Positions 7,592 through 16,387 of a stretch of 64,000 bases of DNA are shown piece after piece (position 1 is the stretch's first letter; each line of letters starts with the position of its first letter). The stretch lies in assembly GCA_963707965.1 (NCBI GenBank), contig CAVPRR010000007.1, positions 496,001 to 560,000 of the forward strand. The letters run 5' to 3'. Position numbers and translations under genes: made by a program. The notes under the pieces are model-generated. The model saw only the letters and a program-made list of their open reading frames with translations. It was not told the origin of the DNA and ran no database searches. The stretch comes from VRUE01 sp963707965. GTDB lineage: Bacteria > Actinomycetota > Thermoleophilia > Solirubrobacterales > 70-9.

Positions 7592-9295
7592 CTATCGTCG
7601 TGAGATTCTCTTGGGGCCTTTGAGCTTGATCGTGCGCGGCTTGATGCCCGAGCCCTTGAGCCTGGCCGTGACAGTGTGGCCCTTGCCCAGCTGCTTGCGG
7701 ATCTGACCGCTGGTGATCTTCACCTTGACGGTCTTGGACTTGCCAGCGGCGATCTGGAAGGAGGCCTTGCCGATGATGAGCTTCTTGCGCTTCTGGCCCT
7801 GTCTGACCTTGGCGGTGAGCTTGAGCGTTCCCTTGCAGGGGCCGCCGCCGGTGCAGGTCAGCATCATTAGCGCGTTGTTGCCGCTGACCTTGGCGGTGCC
7901 AGCAGCCTTGGCGGTGCCGGGAAGTGGCGGCGGCGCTGCTGCCTTATCGAAGGTCGCGGTAATCGCGGTGTTGGCTTCGATTGTCACGACGCAGGTGCCG
8001 GATCCCGAGCAGCCGCCGCCCGACCAACCGGCGAAGGCCGAGCCGGAGGCTGCCGTGGCGGCGAGCGTCACCGTGGTGCCCATCCGATAGGAGGAAGCGC
8101 AGGCGCCGCCGTCGCAGCGGACCTTGCCGGTGCCGGCACCCGACTTGGTCACGGTGAGGGTGAACTTGGGTTTAGGGGTAAGGTCGAAGGTCGCGGTGAC
8201 GTTGCGGGATTTGCTCATCGTCACCGTGCAGGGGCCGGTGCCCGTGCAGGCGCCCGAGAAGCCTTCGAAGGTCGAGCCGGAGGCAGGGGTGGCGGCGAGG
8301 GTGACTTCGGTGCCCGCGAGGAAGTCATCCGAGCAGACCGAGCCGCAGCTGATTGAGCCCGGCGAACTGGTGACGGTGCCGGAGCCTTTGCCGGTCCTTT
8401 CGACCGTGAGGGTGTGTTCGGCGGTCGAGTTGAAGGTTGCGGTGACCGTGGTGTCTTCTTCGATCGTCAGTTCGCATTCTTCCTCGACGCCCGAGCAGGC
8501 CCCCGACCAGCCGGCGAATTCCGATTCGGCTTCCGGTTCGGCGAGCAAGGTCAGGTCGGTGTCCCTGGGGTATCTGGGTTTGCAGGGTTCGGGACCTGCT
8601 TCGGCGTAACATCGCACGACGCTGGCCTCGGCTCCGGTGCCTTGTTTTTCGATTTTGAGCTGTGGCTGGAGGTTGAAGGTCGCGGTGACCGTGGTGTCTT
8701 CTTCGACCATCAATTCGCATTCTTCTTCGAAGAATTCGCACGCTTCCCCCGACCAGCCGATGAATTCGGATTCGTCTCCCGCTTCGGCGAGCAGGGTCAG
8801 TTCGGTTTCGTAGGGATACTTGGCGGCGCAGGGAACGAAGGGGCCTTCGGTGGAGCATTTCACGGTGCCTTTGCCGGTGCCCTGCTTATTGATTGTGAGG
8901 GTGAATTCTTCGAGGTCGAAGATCGCGCTGACGGAGGAGTTGGCCGTCAGTTTGAAGCTGCAGGTTATTTTGCCCGTGCAGACAGTCGCGGAACCCGTTC
9001 CGTTCTCGAAGCCGACGAATTCGGAGCCCGTTTCGGGAAGCGGTGCTTCGAAGATGACCTTGGTGTTTGCGGGGTAGGTTCCTTCGCAGGTTTCTCCTTC
9101 CCAGACTTCGACTTCTTCTTCTCCAGGTTCTTCGATCGTGCACATGACTTCGCCTTCGCCGGTACCGCTCGCCGTACTGACCGAAAAGGTGAAGTTCGCA
9201 GCCGAAGCGGCGGCCGGCAGCGCGAGGCAGAGGACGGCCACCACCGCAGCGAGGGCGGCAAGAACTGCTCGAGGCTTCGGCCCGTTCCCGTTCAT
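7592..9295 (-). CDS. Secreted InlB/Flg_new-type beta-repeat protein
   Basis: 567 residues. ATG at 9295 follows GGGAGAAA. Signal peptide: LAALAAVVAVLCLALPAAASA. Then about five repeats of roughly 75-85 residues (about 33-455), each running from a strand such as LTVxKxGxGxGxVxC to a final (I/V)TATFD/N, with paired cysteines and the GW/GF-S-G motif typical of InlB B-repeat/Flg_new domains. The last ~110 residues (from GTAKAAGTAKVSG) form a basic beta domain shared with the proteins at 9431-13015 and 17332-17790. Probably a cell-surface or matrix protein. It lies 135 bases downstream of its larger paralogue but has its own ribosome site. Confidence 0.82.
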   Translation of the reverse strand: MNGNGPKPRAVLAALAAVVAVLCLALPAAASAANFTFSVSTASGTGEGEVMCTIEEPGEEEVEVWEGETCEGTYPANTKVIFEAPLPETGSEFVGFENGTGSATVCTGKITCSFKLTANSSVSAIFDLEEFTLTINKQGTGKGTVKCSTEGPFVPCAAKYPYETELTLLAEAGDESEFIGWSGEACEFFEEECELMVEEDTTVTATFNLQPQLKIEKQGTGAEASVVRCYAEAGPEPCKPRYPRDTDLTLLAEPEAESEFAGWSGACSGVEEECELTIEEDTTVTATFNSTAEHTLTVERTGKGSGTVTSSPGSISCGSVCSDDFLAGTEVTLAATPASGSTFEGFSGACTGTGPCTVTMSKSRNVTATFDLTPKPKFTLTVTKSGAGTGKVRCDGGACASSYRMGTTVTLAATAASGSAFAGWSGGGCSGSGTCVVTIEANTAITATFDKAAAPPPLPGTAKAAGTAKVSGNNALMMLTCTGGGPCKGTLKLTAKVRQGQKRKKLIIGKASFQIAAGKSKTVKVKITSGQIRKQLGKGHTVTARLKGSGIKPRTIKLKGPKRISRR

Positions 9296-9430
9296 CGGTT
9301 TCTCCCTGGCATAGACGCCGAGATCGCTTGCCCAGGATAACGCCGTCCGAGTGCCGGAGTTGCGGCCTGGGCGCGAGGAGGGGACGCGAGCCGCCCCCGG
9401 TGCGGGCGGCGGCCCGGGTCGACGGTCGCG

Positions 9431-12400
9431 CTACTTCTTCTTCTTCTTGGCGGGCTTGAGCTTGACCGTGGAGGATTGGATTCCGGTTCCGCCCAACTTC
9501 GCCTTAATCGTCTTGCCCTTGGCCAGTTCCTGCTTAGCGGGACCAGAGAGCTTCACCTTGAGCGTGGTAGAGGCGCCGGAGGCGAGGCTGAAAGAGCCCT
9601 TGCCGATGACCAGGGTCTTGGCCTTCTTGCCCTGCTTGACCTTGGCCTTGAGCTGGAAGGAGCCCTTGCAGGGGCCGCCGGAGCAGGTGAGTTTGAGGGC
9701 GGCCTTGCCGCTCTTGACCGTCGCGGTGGCGGCCGCCTTGGCGGTGCCTTCGATCGGCGGCGGCGTCACTTCTTCCTTGTTGAAGGTCGCGGTCACCGTG
9801 GTGTCGGCGTTGAGGGTGACGACGCAGGTGCCGGTGCCCGAGCAGCCGCCGCCCGACCAACCGGCGAAGGTGGAGCCGGAGGCCGCGGTGGCAGCGAGCG
9901 TCACCGCGGTGCCTTCGGGGTAGGTGGACGCGCAGGCGCCGCCGTCGCAGGTCACCGAGCCCGTGCCGGTGCCGACTTTGGTGATCGTCAGGGTTTTGGT
10001 GTTGGCGGTGAAGGTGGCTTTGCCGCTGACGTTGGCGTCCATTTTCACTTCGCATTCGGCGACCGCGCCGGTGCAGGCCGTGGTGACCGAGCCCGAGCCG
10101 GCGAATTCGGACCAACCCCCGAAGGAGAAGCCGCCGCCGGGGGTCTCCTTGAGCTTGACGACGTGGCCTTCGCCGTAGCTGGCGGCGCAGGCGCCGAAGC
10201 TGCCGGCGCCTTCGTCTTTGCATTCGACCGTGCCGGTGCCGACTTTGGTGATCGTCAGGGTTTTGGTGTTGGCGGTGAAGGTGGCTTTGCCGCTGACGTT
10301 GGCGTCCATTTTCACTTCGCATTCGGCGACCGCGCCGGTGCAGGCCGTGGTGACCGAGCCCGAGCCGGCGAATTCGGACCAGCCGCCGAAGGAGAAGCCG
10401 CCGCCGGGGGTCTCCTTGAGCTTGACGACGTGGCCTTCGCCGTAGCTGGCGGCGCAGGCGCCGAAGCTGCCGGCGCCTTCGTCTTTGCATTCGACCGTGC
10501 CGGTGCCGACTTTGGTGATCGTCAGGGTTTTGGTGTTGGCGGTGAAGGTGGCTTTGCCGCTGACGTTGGCGTCCATTTTCACTTCGCATTCGGCGACCGC
10601 GCCGGTGCAGGCCGTGGTGACCGAGCCCGAGCCGGCGAATTCGGACCAGCCGCCGAAGGAGAAGCCGCCGCCGGGGGTCTCCTTGAGCTTGACGACGTGG
10701 CCTTCGCCGTAGCTGGCGGCGCAGGCGCCGAAGCTGCCGGCGCCTTCGTCTTTGCATTCGACCGTGCCGGTGCCGACTTTGGTGATCGTCAGGGTTTTGG
10801 TGTTGGCGGTGAAGGTGGCTTTGCCGCTGACGTTGGCGTCCATTTTCACTTCGCATTCGGCGACCGCGCCGGTGCAGGCCGTGGTGACCGAGCCCGAGCC
10901 GGCGAATTCGGACCAGCCGCCGAAGGAGAAGCCGCCGCCGGGGGTCTCCTTGAGCTTGACGACGTGGCCTTCGCCGTAGCTGGCGGCGCAGGCGCCGAAG
11001 CTGCCGGCGCCTTCGTCTTTGCATTCGACCGTGCCGGTGCCGACTTTGGTGATCGTCAGGGTTTTGGTGTTGGCGGTGAAGGTGGCTTTGCCGCTGACGT
11101 TGGCGTCCATTTTCACTTCGCATTCGGCGACCGCGCCGGTGCAGGCCGTGGTGACCGAGCCCGAGCCGGCGAATTCGGACCAACCGCCGAAGGAGAAGCC
11201 GCCGCCGGGGGTCTCCTTGAGCTTGACGACGTGGCCTTCGCCGTAGCTGGAGGCGCAGGCGCCGAAGCTGCCGGCGCCTTCGTCTTTGCATTCGACCGTG
11301 CCGGTGCCGACTTTGGTGATCGTCAGGGTCTTGGTCGGGCCGAATTCGGCCGTCACCGCTTTGGCCGCGCTCATTTTGACTTTGCAGTTGCCGCTCGGTT
11401 CGGAGTCGCAGCCGGTCCAGCCTTCGAACTGGTTGCCGAGGTCCGGAGTGGCGGTGAGGGTGACTTCGGTGTTTTCGACGTAGAGGCCCGAGCAGGTGCC
11501 GGAGCTTTCGCGGCAACCGGAGATCGGACCCGAGTTGGCGTCGACTTTGCCTTCACCGGTAACCGTGACTTCGAGTTCGAATTCTTCGGGCGGCGGTGTC
11601 GGGGCGAATTCGGCCGTCACCGCTTTGGCCGCGCTCATTTTGACTTTGCAGTTGCCGCTCGGTTCGGAGTCGCAGCCGGTCCAGCCTTCGAACTGGTTGC
11701 CGAGGTCCGGAGTGGCGGTGAGGGTGACTTCGGTGTTTTCGACGTAGAGGCCCGAGCAGGTGCCGGAGCTTTCGCGGCAACCGGAGATCGGACCCGAGTT
11801 GGCGTCGACTTTGCCTTCACCGGTAACCGTGACTTCGAGTTCGAATTCTTCGGGCGGCGGTGTCGGGGCGAATTCGGCCGTCACCGCTTTGGCCGCGCTC
11901 ATTTTGACTTTGCAGTTGCCGCTCGGTTCGGAGTCGCAGCCGGTCCAGCCTTCGAACTGGTTGCCGAGGTCCGGAGTGGCGGTGAGGGTGACTTCGGTGT
12001 TTTCGACGTATTCGTCCGAGCAGACCCCGGAGCTTTCGCGGCAGTTGAGGATCGCGCCCGTGTTGGCGTCGACTTTGCCTTCGCCGCTGACCGTTACTGC
12101 AAGTTCGAATTCTTCCGCTTTGAATTTAAAGAAGGCTTCGACCGTTTTTTCTTCGGTCATTTCGACTTCGCATTCGTCGCCGACGACATTGTCGCAGCCG
12201 GTCCATTCGACGAATTCGGAGCCTTCTTCGGGTTCGGCATAGAGGCGCACTTCGGTCCCGTAGGGGTATATTTCGCTTATCCAGCAGGGTTCTAGGGGAC
12301 CGCTTTCGACTTCGCATTCGACGAAGCCTTCGCCTTCGCCGTTGGTCCAAACCGTGAGTTCGAATTCTTCGTGTTCGAAGAACGCGATGACTTCGTGTTC

Positions 12401-13015
12401 TTCGTTCATGGTCAGTTCGCATTCCACTTCGATGCCAAAGCATTCGTCTCCGCCCCATTCGACGAATTCGGAGCCTTCTTCATTTTCGGCGTACAGGGTC
12501 ACTTCTGTTTCGTAGGGATACAGTTCGCTTTCCGGACAGAGTTCCCAGGTTCCTTTGTTGATCTGGCATTCGACGAAGCCTTCGCCTTCGCCTTCGGTTT
12601 CGACCCTGAGTTCGAATTCTTCGAGTTCGAAGGTGGCTGTGACGATTTGGTCTTCGTTCATTTCCAGCTCGCAGACTGCGGGGCCGCAGGGACCCGAGAA
12701 ATCAACGAATACGGAGCCTTCTTCGGGTTCGGCGTAAATGGCCAGTTCGGCGCCTGCGGGGAATTCATCCCCCGATTCACATGCTTCGGGCGTGCTTTCG
12801 TCGACTTCGCATTCGAACGTGCCGGTGCCGTTGCCTTCGATGTTGAACGTGAGTTCGAAGTCCGCCGAAGCGGCAGCCGGGAGGGCCAGGGCGAGAGTGA
12901 TGGCGATCAGGGTCGCGAGGAAGGCGGGAGCGGCGAAGCGGGGGCGACGGATCCAAGGGGGCGAAGCCGGAGTAGACGGTCCCCGCTGCTTACCTCTCGC
13001 TGGCGCTCGATGCAT
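9431..13015 (-). CDS. Giant secreted beta-repeat protein with recently amplified tandem units
   Basis: 1194 residues; ATG at 13015 preceded by AGGAGAGAAAG. Signal peptide near residues 31-52 (FLATLIAITLALALPAAASA). Four acidic, divergent InlB-type repeats (about 53-300) are followed by three 88-residue units (301-561), five nearly identical 89-residue units starting KTLTITKVGTGTVECKDEG (562-1006), one ordinary repeat, and the shared basic C-terminal domain ending KPAKKKKK. The regular cysteines suggest one disulfide or more per unit. The N-terminal units are rich in Glu, giving a strong charge gradient along the molecule. Probably a long stalk or matrix adhesin on the cell surface; unit number is likely variable by recombination. 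Confidence 0.85.
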   Translation of the reverse strand: MHRAPARGKQRGPSTPASPPWIRRPRFAAPAFLATLIAITLALALPAAASADFELTFNIEGNGTGTFECEVDESTPEACESGDEFPAGAELAIYAEPEEGSVFVDFSGPCGPAVCELEMNEDQIVTATFELEEFELRVETEGEGEGFVECQINKGTWELCPESELYPYETEVTLYAENEEGSEFVEWGGDECFGIEVECELTMNEEHEVIAFFEHEEFELTVWTNGEGEGFVECEVESGPLEPCWISEIYPYGTEVRLYAEPEEGSEFVEWTGCDNVVGDECEVEMTEEKTVEAFFKFKAEEFELAVTVSGEGKVDANTGAILNCRESSGVCSDEYVENTEVTLTATPDLGNQFEGWTGCDSEPSGNCKVKMSAAKAVTAEFAPTPPPEEFELEVTVTGEGKVDANSGPISGCRESSGTCSGLYVENTEVTLTATPDLGNQFEGWTGCDSEPSGNCKVKMSAAKAVTAEFAPTPPPEEFELEVTVTGEGKVDANSGPISGCRESSGTCSGLYVENTEVTLTATPDLGNQFEGWTGCDSEPSGNCKVKMSAAKAVTAEFGPTKTLTITKVGTGTVECKDEGAGSFGACASSYGEGHVVKLKETPGGGFSFGGWSEFAGSGSVTTACTGAVAECEVKMDANVSGKATFTANTKTLTITKVGTGTVECKDEGAGSFGACAASYGEGHVVKLKETPGGGFSFGGWSEFAGSGSVTTACTGAVAECEVKMDANVSGKATFTANTKTLTITKVGTGTVECKDEGAGSFGACAASYGEGHVVKLKETPGGGFSFGGWSEFAGSGSVTTACTGAVAECEVKMDANVSGKATFTANTKTLTITKVGTGTVECKDEGAGSFGACAASYGEGHVVKLKETPGGGFSFGGWSEFAGSGSVTTACTGAVAECEVKMDANVSGKATFTANTKTLTITKVGTGTVECKDEGAGSFGACAASYGEGHVVKLKETPGGGFSFGGWSEFAGSGSVTTACTGAVAECEVKMDANVSGKATFTANTKTLTITKVGTGTGSVTCDGGACASTYPEGTAVTLAATAASGSTFAGWSGGGCSGTGTCVVTLNADTTVTATFNKEEVTPPPIEGTAKAAATATVKSGKAALKLTCSGGPCKGSFQLKAKVKQGKKAKTLVIGKGSFSLASGASTTLKVKLSGPAKQELAKGKTIKAKLGGTGIQSSTVKLKPAKKKKK
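9998..11332 (-). repeat. Five tandem 267-bp coding repeats
   Basis: 1335 bases made of five head-to-tail units, each 89 codons, nearly identical at the nucleotide level. The unit that is first in the protein carries Ser instead of Ala in CAxSY, and an Arg-neutral third-base change; the rest differ by a handful of bases. Near-identity at silent sites shows recent expansion or ongoing homogenisation. Confidence 0.95.
11333..12115 (-). repeat. Three tandem 264-bp coding repeats
   Basis: Units of 88 codons: 11333-11587 (last unit, three codons short because it runs into the 267-bp array), 11588-11851, and 11852-12115. The two nearer units are almost identical; the third has a divergent first 40 residues but an almost identical second half, which suggests partial gene conversion. 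Confidence 0.92.
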
Positions 13016-13452
13016 CTTTCTCTCCTAACCCTCCGCCAGCGCCTCCCGGTGGCCCAGCGAACTCGGTTTTCGGTTGTTGATTCCTGCTGCTTCCCCGTGT
13101 CTATTCTCTCGCCGACTGAAACCCCCTGCTTGGGAGGGAGTTGCGGCCCGCGACCGGGAACGTATAGGAGGCGACGGCGGAACGGCAAGCGGGGGCTGCT
13201 CTCTCCAGGGGCTTGGAGATGGTCGGGGTCGGTGAAGCCGCTCTGGAATACGGAATGTGGGGGATTGGGGAGCCTTGGCGAAGTTCGACGAATTTGCGAG
13301 AAATGCTTGTGGGGTTCTCGGGCGGAGGCGGCGGGAGCGGCGCGCAAGGCGGCGCGCCCGGGTTTTGCCCCGCTATGGCCGGGTGAAGGTCGGCTGGGGC
13401 GCAATCGCGGGGGTGAGGAGCGTCGGCTTCAGAGGCCGAAGGGAGCGGGTTC
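13016..13452. other. Non-coding stretch upstream of the giant repeat protein
   Basis: No gene supported. Holds the ribosome site of the 9431-13015 gene (minus strand, 13016-13026), presumably its promoter, and one copy (13358-13400) of a direct repeat also found at 14672-14783. Confidence 0.5.
13358..13400 (+). repeat. Direct repeat, copy downstream of the ATPase at 13453-14577
   Basis: Begins CCGGGTTTTGCCC and ends GGGTGAAGGTCG, matching the two copies at 14672-14711 and 14744-14783 in the same orientation. With them it brackets a single ATPase gene. Confidence 0.6.
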
Positions 13453-14577
13453 TCAGCTTGGGTCAACTCGGAGCCAACGCGCCAAGAACGGATCGGTCAG
13501 GGTGAGGCTGCGACCGTCGGTTCTGATGTGTCCGTCCGCCTCCAAGGCGTCGCGCGCGTGCTGCGCGGTGCTCTTGACGAGCCCCATCGATTCGAGCGAG
13601 GCTGCCGAGAGCAGCTTCGGCCGGCCCTCCGCGACCGCGCCCAGCACCTGGCGCTGAGCGCGGGTCAGCCCCGACCAGAGCTGCTCCAACTCGCCGTCGG
13701 CGCCGCGCAGCGCCTCGGCCTCGGCGGCGCGGACGGCCGCTTCGTCGAGGCGCGGCTGCCGCCAGAGGAAATGGGCGACCATCGCCGCCCGCTGCGGATG
13801 ACCGCTGGCGCCGGCCGCGAGCGCGGCCGCGGAGGCGGCCGGAAGCGATCGCCCCGCGGCGCGGAAGCGCTCGAGGACCCAGTTTGCGATCGCCGCGGGG
13901 GTAAGCGGGGCCAGCGTCACCTCGCGCGCTTGGCCGAAGAGCGGGCGGCGGCGATCCTCGAAGAGCGCCCGCAGAAGCGAGGGCTGGCTTCCCGCGTAGC
14001 AGTAGGAGGCGATGCCGACATGGTGCTGAACGTGGCTTCGCACCAGCCCGTCGAGATCCTCGCCGGCGGTCAACAGGTCCTGGAACTCATCGAATACGAC
14101 CAAGATGCGGCGCTTCTGGGCCGCGGCGAGGCGCTCGGGCAGGGCGAGGAGGGCGTGCACGCGCGCCAGCGGGCGCTCGCCGCGCGCCGCCCGCTTGCCC
14201 CGCACCGTCGCGCGAGCCACTCCCGGGACTGCAGCCTCGATCGTCGCCTCGAGCTCGCGGTTGGCCCTCTTCCATGCGCTCCGCGTTCCGGGGCGATCGA
14301 GACCTCGCCGCCAGCCGTCATAGAGCCGCTCGCCCGCGTCGTCGACCGTCCTGCAGCGCGAGAAGTCCGACACGCAGACGATCCAGCGGCGAGCGCGCAG
14401 CTCGGCGGCGAGCGCCCCGATCAGCGTCGTCTTGCCGTAGCGGCGCGGCGCCGCAAGGCGGCTCGTCTGGCCGCCGTCTGCAAGATCGGCGAGGAGGGTG
14501 CGCTCGGGCGGGCGGTCGATCGCGTCCTCGGGCGGCAGGGGGCGGTCGTAATAGAAGGGGTTGGTCGTCGTGGTCAT
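13453..14577 (-). CDS. Stand-alone AAA ATPase
   Basis: 374 residues from ATG 14577 (an open frame continues upstream to 14901 but is low-complexity and covers a repeat). Walker A APRRYGKTT (43-51); Walker B ILVVFDEFQD (158-167), the D-E-F-Q-D form typical of the archaeal-type ATPase_2 family. The C-terminal ~80 residues (QRQVLGAVAEGRPKLLSAAS ... KSTAQHARDALEADGHI) form a winged helix and end in LTDPFLARWLR, the usual close of this family. No partner gene. The start codon abuts a 19-bp direct repeat, and GC-rich direct repeats flank the gene. Function of the family is unproven. Confidence 0.78.
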   Translation of the reverse strand: MTTTTNPFYYDRPLPPEDAIDRPPERTLLADLADGGQTSRLAAPRRYGKTTLIGALAAELRARRWIVCVSDFSRCRTVDDAGERLYDGWRRGLDRPGTRSAWKRANRELEATIEAAVPGVARATVRGKRAARGERPLARVHALLALPERLAAAQKRRILVVFDEFQDLLTAGEDLDGLVRSHVQHHVGIASYCYAGSQPSLLRALFEDRRRPLFGQAREVTLAPLTPAAIANWVLERFRAAGRSLPAASAAALAAGASGHPQRAAMVAHFLWRQPRLDEAAVRAAEAEALRGADGELEQLWSGLTRAQRQVLGAVAEGRPKLLSAASLESMGLVKSTAQHARDALEADGHIRTDGRSLTLTDPFLARWLRVDPS

Positions 14578-14616
14578 GGTACGACGATAATGTACCAGTA
14601 CGGGAGGATCGTACCT
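14578..14616. promoter_or_regulatory. Two 19-bp direct repeats with dyads at an ATPase start codon
   Basis: Units at 14579-14597 and 14598-14616 share the pattern GTACG-n(8/9)-GTACC. The outer arms GGTACGA (14578-14584) and TCGTACC (14609-14615) also form an inverted repeat. It begins one base from the ATG of the 13453-14577 ATPase. Likely operator; a TATTAT-like -10 is included (minus strand). Confidence 0.5.
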
Positions 14617-14671
14617 GGTAGGCAGCAGGGACGTCTCCCCCTCTTCCTCGCATGTGGCTGGCGGCTGCGGG

Positions 14672-14783
14672 GCGGGTTTTGCCCTGTTGGGGCGGGGGAA
14701 AGGTCGGATGGAGCGGGCGGGAGGTTCGGTCGGGAAGGCGCGGCCGGGTTTTGCCCTGTTGGGGCGGGGTGAAGGTCGAATGG
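14672..14783 (+). repeat. Two direct repeats upstream of the ATPase
   Basis: Copies at 14672-14711 and 14744-14783, 72 bases apart, both with CGGGTTTTGCCCTGTTGGGG and then GAAGGTCG or AAAGGTCG. A third copy lies beyond the other end of the gene at 13358-13400. Confidence 0.65.
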
Positions 14784-14806
14784 GTCGCGATGAAAACGAT
14801 GAAAGG

Positions 14807-16048
14807 TCAGTTGCCGCACCAGCCCGGCCCGCCGTAGCGGAATCGGGAGCCTGGTTGGCGTGGCTGCCAGCTACCCGTCGTGTACGCGGGGTCGCTGGCA
14901 TAGCTGCTCAGGCTGGCGGCGGCCTTGCTTCTTCCTCGCTGGTACCAGACGTGGCCGACCAGAGCCGCACGCCGGTCGGTGCCGAAGCGGCCTCCGTTGC
15001 CCATGGCGGTGCAGGCTCCGTATTCGGGGGATGCGACCTCGCCGCCGACCTCACCTTCCTTGATCGTGGAGGGGAAGAGGCGCGTCCAAGCGGAGCCAGG
15101 GATGTAGCCGACCCACTGGCCGTCATAGTAGAACCACCAGTTGCCTTCGTACAGATCGACGCCGTATATGTGCAGCTTGGAGTTGTGGGGCAGGACGGCA
15201 TTCGGCGCAATCGTGTTGCTGTACTGAACCCAGGGGATCGAGGATTGGCCGACATAGCCGAGGCCGACCCCGCAGTCCCAGGCGTAGATGAACAGGTGCG
15301 GCTGAAGGTCGCCGTACTGTCCCTGCGAGACCATCCAGCCGGTCTCGACATCCGACATGCAGGATGGGCCGTGGCGATCCATCGCCCACAGCTGGCCGAT
15401 GCTGTGCGAGAGAGAGGCGGAGGCTTCGTTTGTATCGTCGATATACGGTTGGGCGTTTTGCTGCAACACCCAAAAGCCGGTCACATGCTTGCTGGCGGCA
15501 TAGCTTTGGCGCCCCATCGCCCATGAGTAGCGGTAGTCGCTCGCGCTTGCTTCAGCGGTTGCTTCGGTGGTGGATTCGGGGGTTGCTAGAGATGAGGTTG
15601 CGCTTGGATCGTTGCGGCGGAGCTCGCGAGCGGGGGGGCCGGCGGCTGGCTGGCGGTGCGCCAGCGCCATGCGGCGGTTCTGGGGCGGCGGCCGCAGCTT
15701 GCCCAGGCGCGCTGGAGGAGGTGGCTTGAAGGGTGCGGCCGTCGACGCGGACGCGGCGCTCGCCGCAAGCCGACGCGGCTGGGAGCGCGGGCATATAGGT
15801 TGGAGATCGTTGCCCTCAGTCTGGATCGCCGCGGGGAGGGCTCTTGCGAGGCCTGCGGGCGGAACTGGACGTGGGGGTGGGTGTGCGACGAAGTGGGGGC
15901 GCGGCCGCTGATGGCTGTGCAGGCGCGCATCCATGTTGGCGGGGCAGGCGCCCCCGGCGCTGGCTGGTGTGGGCGAAACCGCCAAGAGTCCAAGCGCCAG
16001 AGCAAGTACATGGACCGCTCGGAGATGAGTTGTCGGCGATTTGACCAT
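14807..16048 (-). CDS. Neprosin-family glutamic endopeptidase, secreted
   Basis: 413 residues. Signal peptide about 10-31 (LALALGLLAVSPTPASA). A long Pro/Ala-rich region follows (about 40-165), probably propeptide or spacer. The C-terminal ~240 residues match the neprosin/DUF239 fold: GFWVLQQNAQ, VETGWMVSQGQYGD, LFIYAWDCG, GNWWFYYDGQWVGYIP, GGEVAS and the closing RYGGPGWCGN. Plant neprosin is a prolyl endopeptidase with two catalytic glutamates about 109 residues apart; here E235 (VETGW) and E337 (GGEV) are 102 apart in the equivalent motifs. Predicted extracellular protease active at low pH; cleavage after proline is inference from the family. Confidence 0.8.
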   Translation of the reverse strand: MVKSPTTHLRAVHVLALALGLLAVSPTPASAGGACPANMDARLHSHQRPRPHFVAHPPPRPVPPAGLARALPAAIQTEGNDLQPICPRSQPRRLAASAASASTAAPFKPPPPARLGKLRPPPQNRRMALAHRQPAAGPPARELRRNDPSATSSLATPESTTEATAEASASDYRYSWAMGRQSYAASKHVTGFWVLQQNAQPYIDDTNEASASLSHSIGQLWAMDRHGPSCMSDVETGWMVSQGQYGDLQPHLFIYAWDCGVGLGYVGQSSIPWVQYSNTIAPNAVLPHNSKLHIYGVDLYEGNWWFYYDGQWVGYIPGSAWTRLFPSTIKEGEVGGEVASPEYGACTAMGNGGRFGTDRRAALVGHVWYQRGRSKAAASLSSYASDPAYTTGSWQPRQPGSRFRYGGPGWCGN

Positions 16049-16387
16049 GGGGTTGCCCCCATTGGCTTGATCGGTGAATTACGGTGGGCTCATCGCCATG
16101 CAGACTGCTTCACGGTGGCGCTGTGTGACTGTGTGAAGCACCCGGCTGAGCCTTTCCCGCGCCGGTCTTCGCCGGACACGAACTAAATGGGGGCTCGGTG
16201 GGTGTCGGCTGGCGTAGCGGCTCTTTGAGCCCCCCGCCGCGGGCCTAGACGGATGTTCGGTTCCGGCTGGGCGGCGCTTGGGTGCGATGGGCTGCGGCTG
16301 GGCGTTATCTCAACCGGGAGCCCCGCGACCAGGACCGAAACGGCTCAGGTCAACTGGGTGAAAGTCGGTGGGGTGGTGAGAGGGGCT
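16049..16387. other. Intergenic region
   Basis: 339 bases between the divergent neprosin start and the end of the PIN gene. I see no coding frame with family features; it must carry the neprosin promoter, which I could not place with confidence. Confidence 0.4.

Noticed and set aside
9998..11332. Possible CRISPR-like array
   Set aside because: The units are 267 bases, contiguous, in frame and coding; there are no short repeats with unique spacers and no cas genes.
9476..12295. 939-codon open frame on the plus strand
   Set aside because: Antisense shadow of the repeat protein: it repeats with the same 267- and 264-base periods and has no signal peptide or ribosome site. The minus-strand frame has signal peptide, cysteine pattern and Shine-Dalgarno.
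12371..13657. 428-codon plus-strand frame
   Set aside because: Spans the antisense of the repeat protein and a non-coding stretch; composition follows the opposite strand's codon bias.
14578..14901. Longer N-terminus of the 13453 ATPase
   Set aside because: The extra 108 residues are Pro/Arg-rich repeats translated from the direct repeats at 14672-14783, and the internal ATG begins the conserved family start.
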